Positions 33,564 to 44,553 of a stretch of DNA of 64,000 nt are shown here, one piece after another. A model generated the notes under the pieces. The model searched no databases. It was not told the DNA's origin and was given only the letters and a program-made list of their open reading frames with translations. Position numbers and translations under genes: made by a program. The first letter of the stretch is position 1. Each line of letters starts with the position of its first letter. Location of the stretch: the NCBI RefSeq assembly GCF_000182565.1, contig NW_015971541.1:247799-311798 (forward strand), in the 5' to 3' direction. This DNA comes from Spizellomyces punctatus DAOM BR117 (lineage: Eukaryota; Chytridiomycota; Chytridiomycetes; Spizellomycetales; Spizellomycetaceae).

Positions 33564-34937
33564 ATGAGCTGGAAAGGCTTCCAAAAGGCGGTCACTCGTC
33601 TGCCCACCCGGCTGGCACAACGCACAGGTTACGCCAGCGAGACTGTCGACCAAGAATACCACGAACTGGAACAGCAGTTTAAGCATTTGGAAATTCTGGC
33701 AGTAAGACTATCGGATGAGGCAAAAAAGTTCAAAGATTCGCTGTCAGCCATGTTGGCTCACCAGGCGAAATTCGCTGAGACGCTAATGGAGGTTTACCAA
33801 CCTGTCACTGCAACTTCACCAAGTCGCCCGACCATTGAAGGCGCAGCGACTGAAGACTATCAACCGCCTTCTCCTGCAAAGGGGGTGAGTGCATGTGTTG
33901 ACAAGAGCCGACGGTTAAAGACGACGAGTTACTAACTCCGTCTGGTGCAACAGCAGGTAACCAATCCTCAACATGCCAAAGCTCTGGCCGCCGCCGAGGC
34001 ATTCGCATCGGCAATGCGAACTGCTCGTGAACAACTTCTTCCAGACCTAGAAGTAATTGAACGCCAAGTTGTCGCTCCAACTAATGACTACATTACAATG
34101 ATCAATAATGTCAAGCGACTCATGGAGAAGCGTGCTCGGAAGCTTGTGGACTATGACCGGCATCAAGACTCTGTAAAGAAACTCGCTGCAAAACAAGACC
34201 GAAATGTCTCAGATGAGAAGAAGCTTGGAAGTTTGGAAACGTCTCTAGACCAGTCTACGCGCGAATTCAACAATGTCAACAATCTCCTGAAGCAACAGCT
34301 GCCGGTCTTTCTGGGATATCGTGTCGCCTTCATTGACCCATGCTTCCAATCATTATATTGGTACGAACTCAAGGTTGTGCAGACACTGTATGATTGCTTC
34401 CAGCAGCTCTGCAGCCAGCACTTCAACATGTCCATCTCCGCACAAGACGGATTTGCGGCGCAGTACGATCGCATGATGGAAATGCTATCGCAGCTATCTT
34501 TGTTGAAACGACCATTGAGGAAGGGGGATGGCGGCGATACAGATACCGGATACGGGGGGTCACCAGAGAATTCACCTGTTGGGCATGATATCGGTGGGGC
34601 ATCGGATGCAGGTGCGACCGAAGCATTGCCGCCCTACGAAGAGACCGCAGCCCGTCCTTTTCCTTCTGTCTCGAAACCTGCCCCTGTTGCGGCGGCAGTT
34701 ACCGCGTATCCTAATCCATTCGCCGCTCCTGCACCCTCAGCAGCAGGAGGTAGTGCACGCCCGATCTACGTTCTGGCACTGTATGATTTTGAAGGGGTAG
34801 AAGAAGGAGACCTCTCCTTTAAGAAAGACGACAAGATTGAAGTTATCCAGCGAACTGGGGATGCGAATGACTGGTGGACGGGCAAACTTAGGGGAAAAGT
34901 TGGCCAATTCCCTGGAAATTACGTCAGTGACCTTTGA
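33564..34937 (+). CDS. RVS167: Amphiphysin-type BAR-SH3 protein (Rvs167/Hob1)
   Basis: Two exons, 33564-33884 and 33954-34937, give about 434 residues. The N-BAR domain begins MSWKGFQKAVTRLPTRLAQR with its amphipathic helix and runs through YHELEQQFKHLEILAVRLSD, NDYITMINNVKRLMEKRARK and LVDYDRHQDSVKKLAAKQ to about residue 280. A Gly/Pro/Ala-rich linker follows, then a C-terminal SH3 domain: YVLALYDFEGVEEGDLSF, DDWWTGKL-like NDWWTGKLRGKVGQFPGNYV. The protein should bend membranes and link to actin at endocytic sites, as in yeast Rvs167 and fission yeast Hob1. The second exon has a tandem CAGCAG acceptor, so one Gln may be optional. FtsJ-like gene is convergent, 134 bases away. Confidence 0.93.
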
Positions 34938-35071
34938 GCTCATGGTACATGCCCATCTCGCCATCTTGGCATTTGAATCGTAAGGTCTGGGCTCAATTAA
35001 TCCATTCATATGTCCCAAACTCCAAAATACATGTATAATCCAAAATGTACAAATTATTGCTGGCTGTTACA

Positions 35072-36310
35072 TCACCCCCATTGCTGTTTTGGTCTTTCAC
35101 GAGAAAAGCGCCAAGCATTGTCGCCCTCACCAGACCCTGACCCTCGTGCATTCTTCCAGCGTCCAGCGCCATTTCGTTCTGATCTTAGTCGTGCCAACTT
35201 GCGTTCCAGCGCATGCAACTGACTTTCCCAGAGCGGTTGGTAGAATTTGAGCGCATAGTCACCCCATTTCTCTACAATGCTTGCTTCTGTTCCTTCCAAC
35301 ACTAGTAGACCCTGTACACCTTTTTCTTCATCTGCTGCCTGGATCCGCTCCAACGCTCTGGATAACCGTCCAAGAACATTCATTCGAAGAGATTTTTCCC
35401 GGTTGTAGCCTAGCGCGACAAGGTAATATGAGCTTCGAATAGTATGTACACCTTTGGGTTTCACTGGCACGAGCTCCGTGAAAAAGTCATTGAGGAAGCA
35501 TAGGATCTCAAGGTTTTGCAGCTGGGGCTTCATGTTTGAGACAATGATCAAAGTACCATTTTCTCCAAGATTTGTGAGAGCAGCTAGTAGTTGGGAGAAT
35601 GAAAGGAGTTGCCTCGAACGAACTTGTAGTGGGGGTGGTCCTAATCGTGATGGGTCGGCTGTGGAGTGATCCCTGTAGATTGAGCCTGCAATGACTAGGT
35701 CACATCCCACATCCGGTGGATCGGTATGACAAGGCGAGACAAAACGGATGGATTCAGGCTTCTCCGTTACGTCTCTATATAGTGAGGTGTACCGGTCCAT
35801 TTCCCCCAGCACACCTTCCATAACCATTGGCAATCCTCCCATTTCAAGCGGTAAAGTCACGCCCATCCCAACAGCGTCGTCATTATTTTCTAGGATCCAG
35901 CGCGAGAATCCACCGGGAGCAGACCCAAGGTCAAGGAAATGTTTCACACATCCTCTCAGCTTTCCTCCAGTCTGCTTATCAACTTCGTCCATAGCTCCCC
36001 GAAACTGGTTGGCAAAGTGGGACGACGACACAGCAGGCCCGGACTCTTTCGGTGTTGTCGCTGCCGTCACGTTAGCCGAGTGCGCCCGATTCGATACAAA
36101 CATTCTTTCCACATTGGGATCATTCTCGAACTCGTCTTTGAGGTTGTGAAGGGAGCGCAAGAGCAGGGAGGAATTGTAAAGGTGAAGGTGAAAGAAGTCC
36201 AGATCCGCTGGAATGACTTTGTTGAGTTGTGGTGGCTCAACGGACGGTGCAACATGTGGGATCGCTACAGCGGCAGCATTCCGCCGATGTGGTGGAACGT
36301 AGCGAGCCAT
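35072..36310 (-). CDS. FtsJ-like methyltransferase domain protein
   Basis: Single-exon gene of 412 residues from the ATG at 36310 (MARYVPPHRRN). The Rossmann S-adenosylmethionine motif is HFLDLGSAPGGFSRWIL, followed by VGMGVTLPLEMGG, CDLVIAGSIYRDH and NGTLIIVSNMKPQ, in the order seen in FtsJ/RrmJ-fold enzymes. The C-terminus is Arg/Gly-rich (RLRSERNGAGRWKNARGSGS). Fungi have a group of such FtsJ-like proteins of unassigned substrate; the classical K-D-K-E catalytic tetrad of RrmJ is not obvious here, so an RNA 2'-O-methylation role is only a guess. It shares a 134-base spacer with divergent GEMIN2. Confidence 0.75.
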   Translation of the reverse strand: MARYVPPHRRNAAAVAIPHVAPSVEPPQLNKVIPADLDFFHLHLYNSSLLLRSLHNLKDEFENDPNVERMFVSNRAHSANVTAATTPKESGPAVSSSHFANQFRGAMDEVDKQTGGKLRGCVKHFLDLGSAPGGFSRWILENNDDAVGMGVTLPLEMGGLPMVMEGVLGEMDRYTSLYRDVTEKPESIRFVSPCHTDPPDVGCDLVIAGSIYRDHSTADPSRLGPPPLQVRSRQLLSFSQLLAALTNLGENGTLIIVSNMKPQLQNLEILCFLNDFFTELVPVKPKGVHTIRSSYYLVALGYNREKSLRMNVLGRLSRALERIQAADEEKGVQGLLVLEGTEASIVEKWGDYALKFYQPLWESQLHALERKLARLRSERNGAGRWKNARGSGSGEGDNAWRFSRERPKQQWG

Positions 36311-36444
36311 TCTATGTAGCAAAGGATTCGTCGTCCAAGGCAAGAAGGACTCTTGGTTGCATGCTCGTTAGGAACTTGTTGCCATGTCAATGTGGCACAG
36401 CACAAGTCCAACTCTGACTGCTTGTTCGTTGACCTCCCATACCA

Positions 36445-37774
36445 ATGAACTACCGACGAGGTAAACAAAAAAGTTGGACTCAAAGCGATGAAGACTCAAT
36501 ACGCCGCCCTGCTCTTCCCCTTGAGGGCTATGATGAAGACGAACCGCTGCTAGCTCCAGGGGCTCCCCCTGCCTCGGGGCTGCAGTACTTGCGAATGGTG
36601 AGGTGAGATCAGCTGTTGGGCTTTGAGCTTGTAGTAGACCGGCTCTCATTCCCTTGTACAAATCTTTGCGTTCAGAGCAGAGGCTAACGCCTGTCAGCAA
36701 GTAGTGACCGTGAGCCTTCCCGCCGAGAAACTTCATTCACCTATACCCCCCAATGTATTCGATGTACGAAAAGAGTACTTTGGCACCAAGGCATCCGGCG
36801 ATGAGTCATATATACCCGAAAACCTGCGACCTTCAGCAGATTGGCTGAATAACTTTCTAGAGCGGTTTAATGCGCTGCACGACGAGGTGGCCAAGCGCCG
36901 GCAAATCGTTCGTAAATCTGTTTCTTCAAGATTTTTCCGGCCAAACCTCTACAACGAAAGAGGGTGGAAAAGGTTTTGCTATGGTGATCCGATAGAGAAT
37001 GCTCCTCAAGAACCCAGTGCCAACATGGAGTTACCTCCCAACGCACCGGTGCATGAGCCGAGCGTGTCTGAGGATGTACCGGAGAGTGTGCCTGAACTCA
37101 CGCCAGAGAATGTAGTTGAAATTCAAGAGCACGAAGATGCCAAAGATCCAAGTGATTCTGACATTCTCAAAAAGCGGAAACGAGAGCTTGATGAGGAAGA
37201 AGGCGATACGTCTCAGAAGTCAAAACGTCTCCAAACTCAAAGTGCTGAACCAACTCATGACGAACAAGCCAAGAAACTACCTCCCAGTGGAAAACAAGCC
37301 AGCGAAACAGATATAGTGATAGGTGGAAAAGAGCCACTCTTAAACCTAATATGTAACTTGGAGCAAGGGGAGGTCCTCAAAGTTCTCAAGTATCACACCA
37401 ACTGGCTGTCCGATGATGACATTTCCGAAGAGCAGGTTCGCCGCACATATACTCGTACAACTAAATCCGTACTTCAGCTTACGGTGCTTCTTGTGGATCT
37501 AGTGCCAATGGATCTTTGCCCTTCTGCTCCGTCTCGACACGCTCCTTCACGGAGACGAAGTCTCTATAATTCGCGATTTATGCCGTAAATGTCGCGGAAT
37601 ACGGAGCCATATGATTGATCTGGATGCAGGTGATCCCCGAGCTGCAACTCTGAATATGATTGTGGCGATTGTGTCCCATATTTTCGGGCAGCGCGATCTT
37701 GGGTAAGGATTGAAATTGACCGTTACTCAACTTCGGCGCTAACTTTGTTGTGTTGCAGAGACCAAGTTTCTTGA
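36445..37774 (+). CDS. GEMIN2: GEMIN2 / SMN-interacting protein
   Basis: Subunit of the SMN complex that loads Sm rings on snRNA. Exon 1 starts MNYRRGKQKSWTQSDEDSIR and has ALPLEGYDEDEPLLAPG with GLQYLRMVR. After a short intron come AEANACQQVVTVSLPAEK and WLNNFLERFNALHDEVAKRR. A charged, low-complexity insert (about residues 150-260) precedes the helical C-terminus: LEQGEVLKVLKYHTNWL, then CQWIFALLLRLDTLLHGDE, IIRDLCRKCRGIRSHMIDL and FGQRDLGDQVS. Three introns are all phase-consistent. The insert is longer than in animal Gemin2. The gene starts divergently from the FtsJ-like gene. Identity rests on the N-terminal LPL...YLRMVR block and the WIFALL / QRDL C-terminal blocks. Confidence 0.88.
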
Positions 37775-38153
37775 GTGCCTTTGAATTTCATGATGCTTCA
37801 ATGTACAAAGATATGGTTCTATATATTTTTTTTGTTGTCGCTGTGTCGTACCGTATATATTGTACTGTATTGGCAAAAACCAATGTTTATAAAGCATTTC
37901 AAATGTGGGTCCAATGTAACTACTGTATTGCGCCACTTCGAGAGGCGGTGCTGTTGATTAACGACAGCTCACCTTTCCTCTGAATTTTGTTCTCCATTGC
38001 ACACATCCCAACGCGGACTCAACAGACAACTTCGCATCCCACTTGCCCACCGGTTTCGGTATTCGAGAGGACTATATAGCAGTCTTTCTGCTGAATGACG
38101 TCTTGCGATATCTTATATATTACTTTTCCTTGGAATTGCGGACATTACACAAA
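37775..38153. other. Spacer between GEMIN2 and the C2H2 gene
   Basis: About 380 AT-rich bases in a tandem (plus-plus) arrangement. No gene seen; it should hold the GEMIN2 3' UTR and the promoter of the next gene. Confidence 0.4.
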
Positions 38154-39300
38154 ATGTCGGAATCTCCCAAATCACCCCGAAAATCGCCGTCACTTTCACC
38201 TGCCGAAGAGACGGCGCTGTCAGCCCTTACTGATATAAGTACGCGGAATTCCAGCAGTCGAGAGGAGTCTTTGAAAGACAAAGAAAAGTCGAAGAACATT
38301 CGCTCAACGCTTCCTTTGGAACAGACAGCTAGTACAAAGACGCTATCAGATACGAATCAGAGACACGCAGCCGAAGCGATACAACCAGCAGATGGCCAGG
38401 CGATTAACAGCCGATTTTCTTCTGCTCCACCATTTCCTCCAATGGTGCCCATCGGATTCCCGTATCCCTTTCCGTTTGTCAATGGGAACATGTACCCTGG
38501 TCCACCGGGGAAACCACCGTTTCCTCTTCCGATTCCACCAGGAAGCTTTCCTGCTGTAGCAGGGTACCCACTCCAACTTCCCTCATCTCACATAATGCAC
38601 ACTTCAGCAATCAGATCTGCACAGCCGGCAGGCGACGATCGTGAAAAGACAAACTCCCCTAGCGCACATATCCCAACCTATATGAAGGAGGAAAATGAGG
38701 CAGACCCTGAACTGCCTGTACAGAACAAAAAAATTAAAGGAATGCAAACGGGGAGTGAGGAAAGTGGGGAAGACGATGGTGTCCAAGCCACCGAGGAAGA
38801 ACAGCAGCAGATCAACGCGGCGATTGCGGCTGCAGAAGCATTGGGCGTTGGAAAGCGCGATATGAAATACATGTGTCAAACATGTTCACGGGTCTTCACT
38901 CGGTTGTACAACTTGAAGTCTCATATCCGTTCTCATCAAGGACTGAGACCATTCAAATGCAAATTCTGCTCGGCCTCGTTCACGCGAAACCACGACCTGA
39001 ACAGGTTAGCTTGGCGCATGATAGGTGCGATGAGCGTGTGAGTGTAGGCCAAAAATAACTTTGACTTTCGTCTAGACATGAGCGGACCCATGCAGATGTG
39101 AAGCCTTTTACATGTCCTGTGTGCCTGAAGAAATTTTCGCGCAAGGTATTGTTCTTTCGCGTATACTCGCGGATGTTCGTTCCGTGCTTATAGTTTCCCG
39201 ACCGTCGTAGGATGCCTTGAAACGACATCAACGGCAAGATGCAGAAGGCAAACGAGGAATATGCGTACCTGTGGCCAAAACAGCAAATGCAGTCGCATAA
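38154..39300 (+). CDS. C2H2 zinc-finger transcription factor, three fingers
   Basis: Three exons. The N-terminal about 230 residues are disordered and rich in Ser/Pro/Lys, with a proline-rich stretch (PFPPMVPIGFPYPFPF). Three C-terminal fingers follow: YMCQTCSRVFTRLYNLKSH, FKCKFCSASFTRNHDLNRH and FTCPVCLKKFSRKDALKRH, joined by linkers SHQGLRPF and THADVKPF. Introns fall inside fingers two and three. The third finger lacks the usual second His spacing: KRHQRQD replaces H-x3-H, so it may bind zinc weakly or through another residue. The protein is probably a sequence-specific nuclear DNA-binding factor; the arrangement resembles fungal stress-type C2H2 factors but I cannot name an orthologue. 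Start chosen at MSESPKSPRKSP. Confidence 0.82.
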
Positions 39301-39633
39301 TCTATATTTATTTCCGCCTACTCATTTAAGTTCTGCTTATGCATATACCCCTATCGTGCTCACTCCAACTTGTACAAAGCATTCTGATTGGTGGAGTACC
39401 TGGTTTCTTTTGTATTATAATTGATTGATACTTTTTGGATTCAGCCAATCTTTTGTTTCCATTGCTAAATTGCCTGTTGCATTCGTATACCCTTGACTTC
39501 GATTTTCCCCTTTCTTTCGCCCCCAAACTCCGGAAATAATGTGTACTGCGACAGAGCCGGATGCTCTGGGACTTCCGTTCTATTTGCCCTACTTAAAGTG
39601 ACAAGTTATGGCTACAAACAAGATCTACATAAT
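39301..39633. other. Convergent 3' spacer
   Basis: About 330 bases between the stop codons of the C2H2 gene and NOC4. No gene; presumably two 3' UTRs. Confidence 0.45.
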
Positions 39634-41878
39634 TTACAGTTCAAAGCACGCAAAATCCGAAATCTGCCTTCCGACTGGCTCAAAAATGCCAACAATCTCG
39701 GTATGTGTCGCCAACGCTGGCGAAGCTGCTACAGTTTTTTTCTTTACTTCACTTTCGAAGAGCTGTAAATGAAGTATGTGAGAACTACGCGACAGGAGAA
39801 GGAGTGCTAGATTTCAACGGCTTACCGTAGCGTATGAATGGTCCAGGAAATCCTCCAGATCATAAGATGGCTGTTTCGCAATGGGTTCTTCGAACACACG
39901 GACCAATCCCGATATCGTGTGCAGATAATGACTCTTCAAAGTCTGCAATTCCCACAATGAACTCTCCAATGCCTTGCAAAGAGCCGGATTTGGTTCATCA
40001 ACGAGATAGGGATCTGCTCAATAGCGATGTAAGCCATGAGTTCCATAATAAACAGCTGTATTTGATTGCTAACCTTCGGCCTCTTTTCCAACTTGTTCTG
40101 GGGACTGTTCCCGGTGAATCAAACACAAGCAAGCAGGGTGTCTTTTGAGCAGATTGTACACAAAAGGAATAATGGTCACAATAGCTGCTGGTGGAGCATT
40201 TAGAGCCAGGCGTAACATCTTTTTAATGAAAGCTGCGACTAGATACGATGGCAGTTGACTGAAAAGAATCGAAACGATTAAGTACTGAACAAGCTCCTCT
40301 TATGGGCGGGAATGATAAATACCTGGAGGAGAGGAATAGATCAACCAATCGGAGGAAACGTGAACGGTATTTGACATGAAGAAGGTTTTTGTCGAAAAGG
40401 GCGTAAAGCTTGGTATAGAAGTCGGGATAATCGCTGTACAGAGCTAATGATGAGTACCCCAATCGTGGAGACGTGGGTACCGCCGCACTTACAGATTGTG
40501 TTCCGTGACCAACGTAAAGAGTCCGTTGAGAGCAAGGATACTCACGGCTCCCCCTACCAACCAGGCTACAATTATCATTCTGTTCGGATATAAAACGTAT
40601 CAGTAAAGTACAACTCACCATGGTCATATGAATCCACCAGAAAATCAATCAATAGCGTTGGCTTCGATAAGAATGGGATAATCTTCTTGTGCATCGCCAG
40701 TAAGACTCGCTTATGCATGTCGGCTGACATAGACTGTCTCAGAAATGCAAGCCAACATTCACTAAACACTCGTTTGTGCTCTTTGGCAGATGCAACGACT
40801 GGCTTCTTTTCACGGGATGAGTCGGACTCATATAGATATGTACCCAATTCGCTCTCCTCCACCGGGTCCCGTATCCGTGAAAGAATATTGAATCCAGTAG
40901 TTATAACGGCGGGAAGTTTGTCTGTAGCAAACGAACGTTTTCGACGCTGATCACGAGGACGTTTGAGAGACTTCCTCGGTTCAACGAGCTGACAACGGAT
41001 AGGTACCTTTGAAGTAGTCTTCATTTTACTGTCTATGCCATTTCGATTATCCAGCGTACTACCCAAAATCTTGCTAAAGCATTTGTCAATATCAGAGTGT
41101 TGGTGGAGATCCACGCCCGTTTTTGCGACCTTACCCAAAATCTTTATAGAAGTAGTATCGCACATCATCGTAGGTATTGATAGTCTCAGTTAAATTCTCC
41201 AAAAGATGCTCGCTCATGTTATCATTTGCGACGCATTTCTCGACAACTTGCTGATAGAGCGCGTTGTGAAACTCCTTTAACTGGTAACTCTCATCCTTGA
41301 CAACGCTCATCAGTGATTCAAGAGCCGCCACCTAAGCAAAGAATGCTGAGCAAAACAAGTCCACGATCATGTACGATATCAATTATTTACCTGCATCGCA
41401 GGCTCCGGATGTGACAGGTAGCTAAATGCTAACTGAACATAAACAGACCGATTCTCTCGTAGCCATTTCGCGACTGTTGTGCTGACATCATCCTGCTCTT
41501 CCACATCCCTAGCAGCTCTCCTCTTTTTGAAATCTCCACGTTCCAGCAGTGTCGCATATACGTGTCCAATGGAAACAAACGAGGCGTACGCTATTTCCTC
41601 GGTCTCACTCTGCGAGCCTCCGGTAAGCGCCATGAAAGTGATTTCGTACACTTGTATGTCACAACGAACCTCACACAGCTCCAGGAGTGTCACGATATTA
41701 TTGAGTTTTCCCTTGGTCTCCAGACATTCCTTGGCCAGCTCCCGCACTCCAGCAGCGTCAATTTCTGTCTGAAGTAGGGTTGTAGGAGTGTAAGTGATCT
41801 GCGTTTTTCTGTTTAGTATCTACAATATGCAGCAACTCAACATACTGCGCTTCCCTTCTTCCTTTTGGCGGCGACCAT
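39634..41878 (-). CDS. NOC4: Nucleolar complex protein NOC4
   Basis: Ribosome-biogenesis factor of the CBF/Mak21 family. Exon 1 encodes MVAAKRKKGSA (start 41878), then TEIDAAGVRELAKECLETKG and helical repeats (YVQLAFSYLSHPEPAMQ, VAALESLMSVVKDESYQLK). The conserved C-terminal domain shows SECWLAFLRQSMSADMHKRV, VSILALNGLFTLVTEHNLDY, PDFYTKLYALFDKNLLHVKY and RSRFLRLVDLFLSS, then LPSYLVAAFIKKMLRLALN and FVYNLLKRHPACL. The last exons encode DPYLVDEPNPALCKALESS and LFESEVKKKTVAA. In yeast Noc4 pairs with Nop14 in the small-subunit processome. The order and spacing of the CBF-domain motifs make the identity secure; a charged central region (RPRDQRRKRSF) is lineage-specific. uS7m starts divergently 220 bases away. 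Confidence 0.93.
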
Positions 41879-42098
41879 GGTGTTCTAGAGGTGCGTATAT
41901 AAATTCTCAAACAACAATGGCCAAAAAGCAAGCAAGTGTTGATCGAGCTCTGCTTACCCTAGCAGGCAAAAATATTGGGCGAATGAAATGCGAGGTGACT
42001 ATGACTGTGCCTTATCTAACAGCATCCTTAGTTACCTTGGTGGATATTACTGAACTTGCAACTTGACCTTGTTTTAATAGGTCAAAGATTCCTTCAAC

Positions 42099-42842
42099 AT
42101 GCTTTTTATACGGAGATTACAGAGCTGCGTCCGGCAGCCAATACAAATTCCCTTACGTGTCCCGCGATTTGCGTCTGCCCAACTCTCTTCCACATCAGAG
42201 CCGATAGTACCAGGGCAATCATTTCTCGAGGCACTTGGTCCGGCTGCAACGACTACAGAGAACCAGGGAATTCCAACTCATACACCTTCACCCGATTTCT
42301 CCACTGGCCATGCAGCTCGTATAGCATCTATTCTCGAAACTGAAACCCCCTCGTCCCCCCTCGTCGATCTTGTCAAGACAAAACCTGGAGTCCGGAACAG
42401 GAACCTCACTCTCCCAGAAGCGTTCATTAACAACATTATGAAAGACGGAAAGAAAGCCCGTGCAAGAAGAACATTGCTGGACGCGTTGGAATTGGTACAA
42501 CGAGAAACTGGTCAGGATCCCCAAAAGATCCTGGAAGACGCCGTGAACAAGGTCGCGCCGTTGATTAAAGTTGTTAGTACAAAGCGAGGGGCAAAGAATG
42601 TCATGACACCAACACCGCTGAACGAACGGCAGAGGACGCGATTTGGGATCCTCTGGATCGTCGAAGCTGCTAGTGGAAAGAAATCGAGAGGGACTTTTGG
42701 CGAGAGGATTGGCAAAGAGCTCTTGGCTATCATGAACGACGATAGTGATGCATTGCAGAAGAGAATGAATGTGCATAAGCAGGCGCTAGCCAATAGGAGT
42801 AATGTAGTGATGGCAGATAGACGGATGAGGAGGGCATTTTAG
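42099..42842 (+). CDS. RSM7: Mitochondrial small-subunit ribosomal protein uS7m
   Basis: Single coding exon of 247 residues. The N-terminus (MLFIRRLQSCVRQP, Arg-rich and acid-free, then RVPRFASAQ) looks like a mitochondrial targeting sequence. The S7 domain occupies roughly residues 105-247: LPEAFINNIMKDGKKARARR, LLDALELVQRETGQDPQKIL, EDAVNKVAPLIKVVSTKRGA and RRMRRAF at the end. uS7 nucleates the head of the small subunit by binding the 3' major domain of SSU rRNA. An acceptor-like site (TTTAATAG at 42073-42080) just upstream suggests a spliced 5' leader. It is convergent with ATP14. Confidence 0.93.
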   Translation: MLFIRRLQSCVRQPIQIPLRVPRFASAQLSSTSEPIVPGQSFLEALGPAATTTENQGIPTHTPSPDFSTGHAARIASILETETPSSPLVDLVKTKPGVRNRNLTLPEAFINNIMKDGKKARARRTLLDALELVQRETGQDPQKILEDAVNKVAPLIKVVSTKRGAKNVMTPTPLNERQRTRFGILWIVEAASGKKSRGTFGERIGKELLAIMNDDSDALQKRMNVHKQALANRSNVVMADRRMRRAF

Positions 42843-43093
42843 AAGCCTTCCCTATTATGTCTGGTGCATTTGCCCTGGCTTCATACGTCGCTGTATGGTA
42901 GGGTTTTAACTCCATTTTATAATTATTGAGCATAACATTGAGCATATCTCCTTTGCAATGACAATAAATGAGGTTATGTAATTGTGGGGCTGATATTTTT
43001 CACCAGACTGGCGGCAACGAACACCGGGATTGAGCCAACCTCAGCATGAATTCCGTCATGTACAGCAAATATATATGGCTAATTTATCGGTAT

Positions 43094-43789
43094 CTAGTGG
43101 TGGTCGTAGTCGACGGGCTTCAACCTCTTGGGCAACTGGAAGAGTAAGAGTGTCAGGAGGGATCTTCGGTACCACAAGAAGGTTGCCGACACTTACCAAA
43201 GAACCATCATCATTTTCGGTGGTGAAGTCCCATTCATCTAAGTAGATATGCCGATCATCAGTTCCCTCTAACCATCAATTGAACAGACCGCTGAGAATAC
43301 GCACCAGGATAGTTGGCTGGGTCATCGATAGGGTTGTACACGGCAGGCCATTCCTCCTCCTCAACCGCTTCGTCTGCAGCATTTGCAACCGCATCCGTAG
43401 TTTTGACGTCAATCTCGGGCTTTGCCGGTGCCGCCGGGGGTGCGAAGGTGGTCGGCAAGTCAGCCGCGTCAGCCGCGGACTAGGTAAACCAAAAAGAATG
43501 GTGAAAGTGAGTCTCGACATTCATACTACGACCATTCGATTAAGAATATAAGAGCCAACACTGACCTCCTTCGGGGGCGTGTACTTGCGCAATTCTTGAA
43601 GGTAAAGGTCGGTGATAAGGTCGGCTAGTAAAAAACCAACACTTGTGAGGACATGTTTGCCGTGAAGTTGCCAGAACCGTGAAACCTACCTTTTACGGAT
43701 GCAGTCTGAGTGAAGCTTCGAGTCACAGCCGGTGCAATCACTCGAGACACATTCAAAGGCTGAAGGGTAAGAAAACCGGCGATTAGCAT
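43094..43789 (-). CDS. ATP14: F1Fo ATP synthase subunit h (ATP14)
   Basis: Peripheral-stalk subunit of mitochondrial ATP synthase. Exons encode a presequence (LNVSRVIAPAVTRSFTQTA), then ADLITDLYLQELRKYTPPKE, the hallmark N-terminal helix, then a Pro/Ala linker and an acidic part (AADEAVEEEEWPAVYNPIDD), then DEWDFTTENDDGSL and LPKRLKPVDYDHH. Five exons join in phase. Yeast subunit h has the same IQDLYLRELK start and acidic C-terminus. The start at 43789 (MLIAGFLTLQ) is uncertain because a good acceptor (TTACCCTTCAG) lies just inside it, so a still earlier exon may exist. Confidence 0.85.
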
Positions 43790-44553
43790 CGTTGTAACTC
43801 TCGACTTCCGGAATCCTTGGTTACTCCCCTCCCAAGTTCTCCCTGTGGCCACAACAATAACAGCTCTCCTTTCTATAACCTATCGCCAGCGTTTTTTTTT
43901 GCCTGCCCATCAATAACAACTGGCCCTCAAAAAGGCCGAATCGCTCCAGCACAAGTTTCCCGAACGGTGCAAACATTCTCCGCCAAATCCAGCCACCTGC
44001 AAGCAGGCAATGCAGTTGATTTCCCGCCTCTTGACACATACCCTAACAAGACCAGCAGCGCGAACAAGGCGGAGCGAGAGCATCGTGTACAGTGTTCGAA
44101 GAAAGCGTAGGAGGCCGGTGCTCAATTCGTTCTCGTTACGCGGCTACCCACTGTCCATCTCTTCTTACGGTCAATCCCGTCGTTGCTAAGTGAGGTGGCA
44201 CAGTCATGCAAACGGCAACCAGGACAACGATCCGATGATATTTTTATAGTCCCCTTACACCGACTATAAACATGTTAGTGCTGGCCCAGCTCGATGTCGA
44301 ACGTACAAGGCCAGCTCCTGTCGACGTAAACGTTCCACCAACCGGTTGCTTTCGGGCTCTTGTATCTGGACAGTTCTGGCACCCCAGGGTGGTGCTGCCA
44401 GGTTGCAAAGTAAGAAGCAGATTTGCACCAAAAAACGCCAGTAGCAGGAACCTTGTTGGTCAGCCAATAGAGTCAGAGTATAAACAATAACGCGATATCC
44501 ATCCAAAATAAACAATAAACAAACGCATCCAAGGAACGTCGGGGTTGTACACA
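43790..44553. other. Divergent spacer between ATP14 and the forkhead gene
   Basis: About 760 bases. A plus frame (43817-44110) and minus frames (43910-44125, 44264-44611) overlap, without domains; the plus frame has no internal ATG. I could not build a gene here, though an unrecognised small exon cannot be excluded. Confidence 0.35.

Noticed and set aside
41918-42066. Plus-strand ATG frame (MAKKQASVDRALL) just upstream of uS7m
   Set aside because: Short and ends before the uS7m start; a convincing mitochondrial presequence begins at 42099. It may only be a spliced leader or an upstream ORF.
43817-44110. 97-codon plus frame upstream of the forkhead gene
   Set aside because: No internal ATG and no recognisable family; the apparent start is a TTG codon.
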